In this document: one piece after another, positions 34,338-39,815 of the stretch | How positions within the stretch are numbered: the stretch's first letter is position 1 | How the letters are laid out: each line of letters begins with the position of its first letter | Source: Methanosarcina sp. | Lineage (GTDB): Archaea; Halobacteriota; Methanosarcinia; Methanosarcinales; Methanosarcinaceae | Length of the DNA stretch: 39,815 nucleotides | Reading direction: 5' to 3' | NCBI RefSeq assembly: GCF_028693135.1 | Contig: NZ_JAQUVZ010000034.1 | Location: forward strand, 1 to 39,815 | Made by a program: the position numbers and the translations under genes | The notes under the pieces: generated by a model | The model's input: only the letters and a program-made list of their open reading frames with translations | Told to the model about the DNA's origin: nothing | Databases searched by the model: none

Positions 34338-35768
34338 ATGAAAAATTATGACCTTATTGTGATAGGTACGGGCTCCGGAATGAATTATGTGAACTCTATT
34401 ATCGATTCGAATCCGGAGCTAAAAATAGCTGTTATAGATAAAGACGAACCCGGAGGGATCTGCCTGACCAGAGGGTGTATCCCTTCAAAACTTCTGCTCT
34501 ACCCTGCGGAGCTTGTAAGGGAACTTGAGACAGCTCCGCTTTTCGGGATCAAACTCGAGATAAAAGATATTGACTTCCGCATGATCATGGAACGGATGCG
34601 CAGAAGGATAGAAGAAGACATCGATATGATCAGGCAAGGGCTAACTGAGAGTACTTATCTTGACTATTATCCCGAAGCTGCCGAATTTACATCGCCGTAT
34701 ACCCTCAAGGTTGGAGAAGAGACCCTTCACTCCGAGATGATTTTCCTGTGTACGGGCTCAAAGCCTGCAATCCCGCCTGTTAAAGGGCTTGAAGAAACCG
34801 GCTACCTTACAAGCGACACCGTAATCAAACTCGAGGAATGCCCGAAAAGCCTTGCCATCCTCGGGGGAAGTTACATCGGAGCTGAGTACGGGCACTTTTT
34901 TTCAGCTATGGGAGCTGAAGTCACGGTTATAGGGAGAAATTTGCATTTTCTTCCCCAGGAAGAGCCCGAAATCTCCGAACTTGCCAGGATAAAGATGTCG
35001 GAATACATGAGAATCGTTACAAACCACGAAGCCATAGAGGTCAGAAAAGAAAGTAACGGGCAGAAAACCGTTATTGCAAAGGACAGAACCACGGGAGAAG
35101 AGACAAAAGTTACTGTAGACGAGATCCTGGTTGCAACAGGCAGATCCCCGAATACTGATATCCTCCACCCCGAAAGGGCAGGAATCAAGACAGATAGCCA
35201 CGGCTGGATTTTAGTTAACGAGTATCTGGAAACCTCCCAGCCAAATATCTGGGCTTTCGGGGACGCAAACGGAAAATACCTGCTCAAGCATGCAGGAAAC
35301 TATGAGTCCGGAATAGTTTTTCTCAATGCGATTATGAAAGAAAAAGTAAAGGTAGACTACCATGCCGTACCGCACGCAGTTTTCTCCTATCCGGAAATTG
35401 CAGGCGTGGGGATGTCAGAACAGGAAGCCATAAAGGAGTATGGGAAAGACCGAATCGTTATGGGCTTTAAACTCTTTGAAGATACGGCAAAGGGAGCTGC
35501 TATGGAAGCCAGGGGTTATTTCGTAAAAGTGATTCTGGACGGACAGGAAGACAAAATTCTGGGTGCCCATATTATAGGACCCCATGCCTCGGTCCTGATC
35601 CACCAGATAATTTCTCTCATGTATACGGCATCAAGAAGTGCAGAGCCAATTATCCGCAGCATGACCATCCATCCATCGCTCAGTGAAGTCGTCACAGGAG
35701 CCTTTTACTCCAGACTCTCCCCTGAACACTACCACCATGTCATGAAGCATCTCGGGCTAGAGGACTGA
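34338..35768 (+). CDS. FAD-dependent disulfide oxidoreductase (dihydrolipoamide dehydrogenase-like)
   Basis: A 476-residue class I pyridine nucleotide-disulfide oxidoreductase. The FAD motif is VIGTGSGMNYV, where the usual third Gly/Ala is Met, as in the GTGSGN of mycothione reductases. The redox disulfide is GGICLTRGCIPSK (Cys42, Cys47). NAD(P) fold: LAILGGSYIGAEYGHFF. ATGRSPNTD and WAFGDANGKYLLKHAG form the second FAD site. The dimer base HPSLSEVV supplies the catalytic His-Glu. Methanosarcina uses ferredoxin-dependent 2-oxoacid enzymes, so the natural disulfide (lipoamide, a thiol cofactor or a protein) is unknown. GAGGGG about ten bases upstream sets the start. Confidence 0.87.
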   Translation: MKNYDLIVIGTGSGMNYVNSIIDSNPELKIAVIDKDEPGGICLTRGCIPSKLLLYPAELVRELETAPLFGIKLEIKDIDFRMIMERMRRRIEEDIDMIRQGLTESTYLDYYPEAAEFTSPYTLKVGEETLHSEMIFLCTGSKPAIPPVKGLEETGYLTSDTVIKLEECPKSLAILGGSYIGAEYGHFFSAMGAEVTVIGRNLHFLPQEEPEISELARIKMSEYMRIVTNHEAIEVRKESNGQKTVIAKDRTTGEETKVTVDEILVATGRSPNTDILHPERAGIKTDSHGWILVNEYLETSQPNIWAFGDANGKYLLKHAGNYESGIVFLNAIMKEKVKVDYHAVPHAVFSYPEIAGVGMSEQEAIKEYGKDRIVMGFKLFEDTAKGAAMEARGYFVKVILDGQEDKILGAHIIGPHASVLIHQIISLMYTASRSAEPIIRSMTIHPSLSEVVTGAFYSRLSPEHYHHVMKHLGLED

Positions 35769-35822
35769 AAAGCCAGGTTTGAAGCCTGAAAAAACCGCTG
35801 AAAAGACGAATAAAAGTGCTCT

Positions 35823-35841
35823 GGGCTTGTATTTACAGCCC
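35823..35841 (+). terminator. Hairpin downstream of the flavoprotein gene
   Basis: GGGCT (35823-35827) pairs with AGCCC (35837-35841), extendable with one bulge by GT/AC. It lies about 55 bases after the stop. Confidence 0.35.
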
Positions 35842-35897
35842 GTGAGCCTAAACATTTGAGCAAATAGTCAACGGCTAGCTCGAATTTATGAGTCTGA

Positions 35898-36145
35898 ACT
35901 TCAATCCCCATACAACCTTATTCGCTATACCTAACCGTTTTTGTCACGCTCGACGCAGGAGAGCGGCCTGTCCCAAAAAAGAGAAGAAAGAAGAGAACAG
36001 ACAAATAATAATCTACCTCTGTTTTTTCCACATTTCCAAGCTTCTTCTTTCTTTTCCACATTTCCAAGCTTCTTCATTCTGTTTTTCGTCCTTCTACGCG
36101 TTTCTGCTTTTTGAGAAGAAACTCCAAACAAGCTGGTGGGAGCAT
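35898..36145. repeat. Dispersed element, copy B
   Basis: The head TTGTCACGCTCGACGCAGGA with GAGCGGC (35941-35967) is the same as at 3571-3597, with looser similarity before it. The interior is again pyrimidine-rich but with a different repeat: CCACATTTCCAAGCTTCTTC at 36028 and 36056 (28-bp period). The tail AACAAGCTGGTGGGAG (about 36125-36140) matches the tail of copy A. No gene is seen from 35769 to 36331. Confidence 0.6.
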
Positions 36146-36331
36146 CCATATTTAATCATAGAGCTCATCCCAAAACCAGGTTTATCCCTAAATAAATAGA
36201 AGTTTCAGAATCTTTTATTATCGCGAATTGGCTCTTTACATTATTTAAAAATCAACTTATACTAGAACTTCTTTCTCCCTTACAGTGTTAGAAAACCAAT
36301 ATTTTTCTTTTATCATACTTAACGTGATACC

Positions 36332-39300
36332 ATGCCTGCTCCCCCTCAAATAATTGAACTTGTCACTCGCTTTGATAACTATTATGAGAGATATAAGTCC
36401 CTTTCGTACAATGAAACACAAGTAAGAAGAGAATTTATTGATCCATTTTTTAAGGCATTGGGGTGGGACGTAGATAATACACAGGCATATGATGATAGAT
36501 ATAAAGAAGTTATTCACGAAGATGCTATAAAGGTGAGCGGGAAGACAAAAGCGCCTGACTACTCTTTTAGAATAGGTGGTATCCGAAAGTTTTTTGTTGA
36601 GGCAAAAAAGCCAGCGATAAATCTCAAGGAAAACCCTGAGCCTGCCTATCAACTCCGCCGTTATGCGTGGAGCGCTAAATTACCATTAAGTATACTAACG
36701 GATTTTGAAGAGTTTATTGTATTTGATTGTACAAAGAAACCCTTACTCAATGATAAATCATCTATGGGCCGAATTGAGTATTACACCTATAGGGATTATA
36801 TCGAAAAATGGGATGAAATTGAATCAAAGTATTCCAAAAACTCAATTTAGACCGGCAGATTTGATGATCTTGCAGAAAGTTTGGTGAGTAAGAAAGGTGG
36901 AAAAGGAACAGCTGGAATTGATGATTCATTCCTGACTGAAATCGAGGGATGGCGTGATATTCTTGCTAAGAATATTGCACTTCGAAACAATGAACTTTCT
37001 GTGCAGGAGCTAAACCTTGCTGTGCAAAAAATCATAGACAGAATTATCTTTTTAAGAATCTGTGAAGATAGAGGAATAGAAGAGTACGGACAACTCAAAA
37101 AGAAAGCTGAATGTAAGGAAATTTATGAAAATCTGAAAGATCTATTCATATATGCAGACAATAAATACAACTCCGGACTCTTTCACTTCGAAAAAGAAGA
37201 TTGGATGGAAGAGCCTGATATTTTGACACTTTCCCTTAAAATAGATGACAAGATTCTCAAACAGATTTTAAGTCATCTTTATTATCCTGAGAGCCCATAT
37301 GAGTTTTCCGTATTCCCTGCTGATATTCTTGGCCATGTTTATGAGCAGTTTTTAGGCAAGGTTATCAGGCTCACAGACACTCATCAAGCAAAGATTGAAG
37401 AGAAACCCGAGGTGAAAAAAGCCGGAGGTGTATTTTATACTCCTACCTATATTGTGGATTATATCGTCAAGAATACTGTTGGAAGGCTTGTCGAAGGCAA
37501 AACTCCCAATGAAATTTCAGAGTTAAAAATTCTTGATCCGGCATGTGGTTCAGGTTCTTTTTTAATAGGAGCTTATCAGTATCTTCTGGACTGGCACATT
37601 GGCTGGTATATAGACAAGCTTGTGCCATTTATAAAGGCAGGGAAACCTGCAACTGACAAAGAAGTACAAAAATTCCTGCCTGTAAAACCTATTCCAAAGA
37701 AAAAAGGAAAGAAAAAAATCAGGTCTGCAGGACTTGACTATGATTTTCCAATTTATCAGATGAGCGAAACTGACTGGCGTTTAACATCGGACGAAAAAAA
37801 GAGAATTCTATTGAATAATATCTATGGTGTTGATATTGACCAGCAAGCAGTCGAGGTTACAAAACTTTCTCTTCTTCTCAAGGTATTGGAAGGTGAAAAA
37901 GGAGAACGCATCGCAAAGCAGCTTACAATCACTCAGGAAAGAGTACTACCATCCCTGCATGAGAATATAAAGTGCGGGAACTCTTTAATCGGTCCGGATA
38001 TCTATAATAATGTTCCTGTAAGTCTTGATAATGAAGAAGATTTATACAAAATAAATGCCTTCGATTGGAATCGGGAGTTTACAGAAGTTTTTGAGAATGG
38101 AGGATTCGATGCAGTTATTGGGAATCCTCCTTATGTCCGGCAAGAACTTCTTAAGGGTCAAAAAGAGTATCTCAAAGACAAATATGAAGTATACCACGGA
38201 AGTGCTGATCTTTATGCTTATTTTATAGAGAAGGGAATTTCCCTTCTTAAAGAGAATGGACAGTTTTCTTATATTGTTGCAAATAAGTGGATGAGAGCTA
38301 ACTATGGAAAACCACTTCGCATATGGTTAAGTAAGAAATCTATTGACGAAATTATTGATTTTGGCGATCTGCCAGTTTTTAAAACAGCAACAACATATCC
38401 CTGCATATTGAGAGTTTCAAACGGAAAAATAAAAGGGCATTTCAAGGTTGTTCAGGTTGATACTCTGGATTTCTTGGATTTATCTCAGTATGTAGAAGGA
38501 AGTGGATATTTTGTAAATCAAGAATCACTTGATGATAACGGATGGTCTCTTGTAGATCAAGAAAACAGGTTACTTCTTGATAAGCTCATGAAATCTGGTA
38601 TGCCTCTTGGAGAATATGTGGGAGGAAAAATATATCGTGGGGTTTTAACTGGCCTAAACAAGGCATTTGTTATTGGTGAAGCTACAAAAGACCGGCTGAT
38701 TGCTGAAGATCCAAAGAGCTCAGAAGTTATTAAACCATTTTTAGCAGGCCGTGACATTAAAAGATACAAGGCGCTAATATCCGACAAGTATGTGATATTT
38801 GCTCGCCGTGGAATTGATATCAGTAAATATCCAGCAATCCTTGCGCATCTTCAGAAATTCAAATCGGAGCTTACACCAAAACCCGAGGAATGGAAAGGAG
38901 AATGGAAAGGGAGAAAGCCTGGTTCATACAAGTGGTATGAAATCCAAGATTCTATCGACTATTATAAAGAGTTTGAAAGAGAGAAAATATTGTATGCAGA
39001 GATTGCGACAATGGGGCAGTTCACTCTGGATAATAATGGATTTTATTCCGATACAACTTCATATATTATGGGAAATAATTCACATTATTTATTAGGCATT
39101 TTAAACTCAAGATTATGGACTTTTATGTTTTCTAATGTTAGTTCAGTTATCAGAGGGGGATTCTTTAGATGGAAACGTCAATATATGGAAAATCTCCCTG
39201 TCCACACCACCGATTTCTCCAATCCCAAAGATGTAATTCGGCATGACAAGATAGTATCACTTGTCGAACAAATGCTTGTAATGAATAAAAAACTCGATAA

Positions 39301-39430
39301 CTCAAAGCTTGGCAGTGAAAGAGAGATGATCCAGCGTCGGATCGACGCAACAGATGCAGAAATTAACAGGTTAGTTTATCAGCTCTACGATTTGACTGAG
39401 GAAGAGATTAAGATTGTGGAAATGAAATAA
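36332..39430 (+). CDS. Type IIG restriction-modification enzyme with an in-frame TAG (candidate pyrrolysine codon)
   Basis: A single 1032-codon frame with only one interruption, TAG at codon 173 (36848-36850). Residues 1-172 form a PD-(D/E)xK nuclease domain: APDYSFRIGG with Asp76, then FFVEAKK with Glu90 and Lys92. After the TAG the frame continues TGRFDDLAESLVSKKGGKG and FLTEIEGWRDILAKNIALRN, the helical linker of Eco57I-like enzymes. The adenine methyltransferase core has GVFYTPTYIVDYIV, motif I DPACGSGSF (402-410) and motif IV NPPY (598-601). A target-recognition region fills the C-terminus. Both halves look intact. GTGAT upstream is the SD. Read-through would give the normal fused enzyme; termination gives a lone nuclease domain. 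Separate re-initiation at 36881 or 36884 lacks a good SD. Confidence 0.88.
36848..36850 (+). other. In-frame TAG codon, possible pyrrolysine
   Basis: The codon replaces one residue between NSI and TGRFDD without any frame change. Genes read as intact in this window otherwise end in TAA or TGA, consistent with rare TAG use in pyrrolysine-decoding archaea. Confidence 0.55.
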
Positions 39431-39459
39431 TGATCGAGCCTATTATTTAGACTACGGTT

Positions 39460-39690
39460 TTATTTTTTGATCAGGTCAAAAACCCACCTGTTGACGCCTG
39501 AAGCAACGTTTCCGCAACGCCTGTGAAATTCAACCTCGAACCCCATTTTCCCATACTCTTCAATCAAACCAGGGATCTGCGAATCCGTATTGAAAGTGTA
39601 AAAATGGATCTTTCCTCCTTTTTTTACATTTCCTGAAACCTCATCAAGAAAATAGTCCATACCGTAAGGAGTTGGCACAATTGCTCTGTA
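39460..39690 (-). pseudogene. Trm5-like tRNA methyltransferase, C-terminal stub cut by an IS
   Basis: About 76 residues remain: RAIVPTPYGMDYFLDEVSGN, GGKIHFYTFNTDSQIPGLIE and the C-terminal signature CGNVASGVNRWVFDL, typical of the Met-10+/Trm5 group that makes m1G37 (or wyosine-pathway enzymes). The expected Asp-Arg before AIVPTPYG is broken at the Arg, exactly where insertion-sequence DNA begins; a stop follows upstream in frame. The catalytic SAM-binding part is absent from the window. Since Trm5 is usually essential, another copy is likely elsewhere, or this is a paralogue. It ends head-to-head with the restriction-modification gene, 29 bases apart. Confidence 0.75.
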
Positions 39691-39815
39691 TGTCAATGGC
39701 GGTTAAGAATCTTCCAATTTCGGCGGTTTAAAACCTTCCAATTCACAATCCTTGAGAAAAGTTCGAGGATTGTAGATAATGTTGAAAATGGAGGAATGGC
39801 TATTGATACGAGATT
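39691..39815 (+). mobile_element. IS21-family element, left end (runs off the window)
   Basis: The sequence begins TGTCAATGGCGG and holds two copies of a 22-base motif GGCGGTTWARAAYCTTCCAATT at 39698-39719 and 39722-39743 (24-base period). Multiple internal transposase-binding repeats near a TGT end are typical of the IS21 family. The transposase gene follows. The other end and target duplication are outside the window. Confidence 0.7.
39779..39815 (+). CDS. IS21 transposase IstA, first 12 residues
   Basis: The ATG at 39779 opens MLKMEEWLLIRD, the usual start of IstA proteins, whose first helix-turn-helix follows at once. GAGGAT upstream may be the SD. The gene runs off the window, so nothing else can be judged. 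Confidence 0.6.
   Translation, partial: MLKMEEWLLIRD

Noticed and set aside
36881-39430. A separate methyltransferase gene starting at 36881 or 36884
   Set aside because: The start codons are TTG/GTG without a good SD, and the sequence before them continues in frame with homologue-like residues back through the TAG, so one gene is the better reading.

Overview
The window reads as the chromosome of a Methanosarcina-like methanogenic archaeon. It carries an archaellum (archaeal flagellum) operon, a class I HMG-CoA reductase for isoprenoid lipids, a YVTN-propeller and a beta-helix surface protein. Shine-Dalgarno sites are GGTGAT- or GGAGG-like and TATA boxes precede several genes. Spacers are long and AT-rich, with many minisatellites and IS remnants. 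The genes read as intact end in TAA or TGA; the only TAG closing a credible reading frame lies inside a restriction-modification gene, which matters in a lineage that decodes UAG as pyrrolysine.

Layout. 1-5.5 kb: the start of a PAS-domain sensor (minus strand), a DsrE-family protein, hmgA, a 1.3 kb repeat-rich spacer (17-bp x7 and 16-bp x12 arrays plus a dispersed element) and two small membrane proteins. 5.5-8.1 kb: a two-gene 2-oxoacid:ferredoxin oxidoreductase operon. 8.5-16.7 kb: the archaellum cluster in the order arlB, arlD/E-like, arlG, arlF, arlH, arlI, arlJ, then an uncharacterised charged coiled-coil protein. A perfect hairpin separates the archaellin from the rest. 16.7-20.3 kb: a transposase remnant, a secreted seven-bladed YVTN protein and mostly decayed DNA.

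20.3-29.3 kb is an accessory segment bounded and subdivided by pieces of a tRNA-Leu gene whose intact copy is at 29.1 kb. It holds a homospermidine synthase, a large secreted beta-helix/propeller protein, a complete IS4-type insertion sequence with inverted repeats and a 10-bp target duplication, a protein with a HEPN-type RxxxxH motif, and a frameshifted gene broken at a palindrome. 29.4-35.8 kb returns to core genes: argF, purD, a DUF92 membrane protein and a flavin disulfide reductase. 35.8-39.8 kb: a second copy of the dispersed element, a type IIG restriction-modification gene whose 1032-codon frame is interrupted only by one TAG, and the C-terminal stub of a Trm5-like gene cut by the left end of an IS21-family element that runs off the window.

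The most notable observation is the in-frame TAG between the nuclease and methyltransferase parts of the restriction-modification enzyme: a candidate pyrrolysine (read-through) codon, or a fresh nonsense mutation. Next are the tRNA-Leu fragment series, which suggests tandem integration, and a dispersed element built as a conserved head, a variable pyrimidine-rich minisatellite and a conserved tail.
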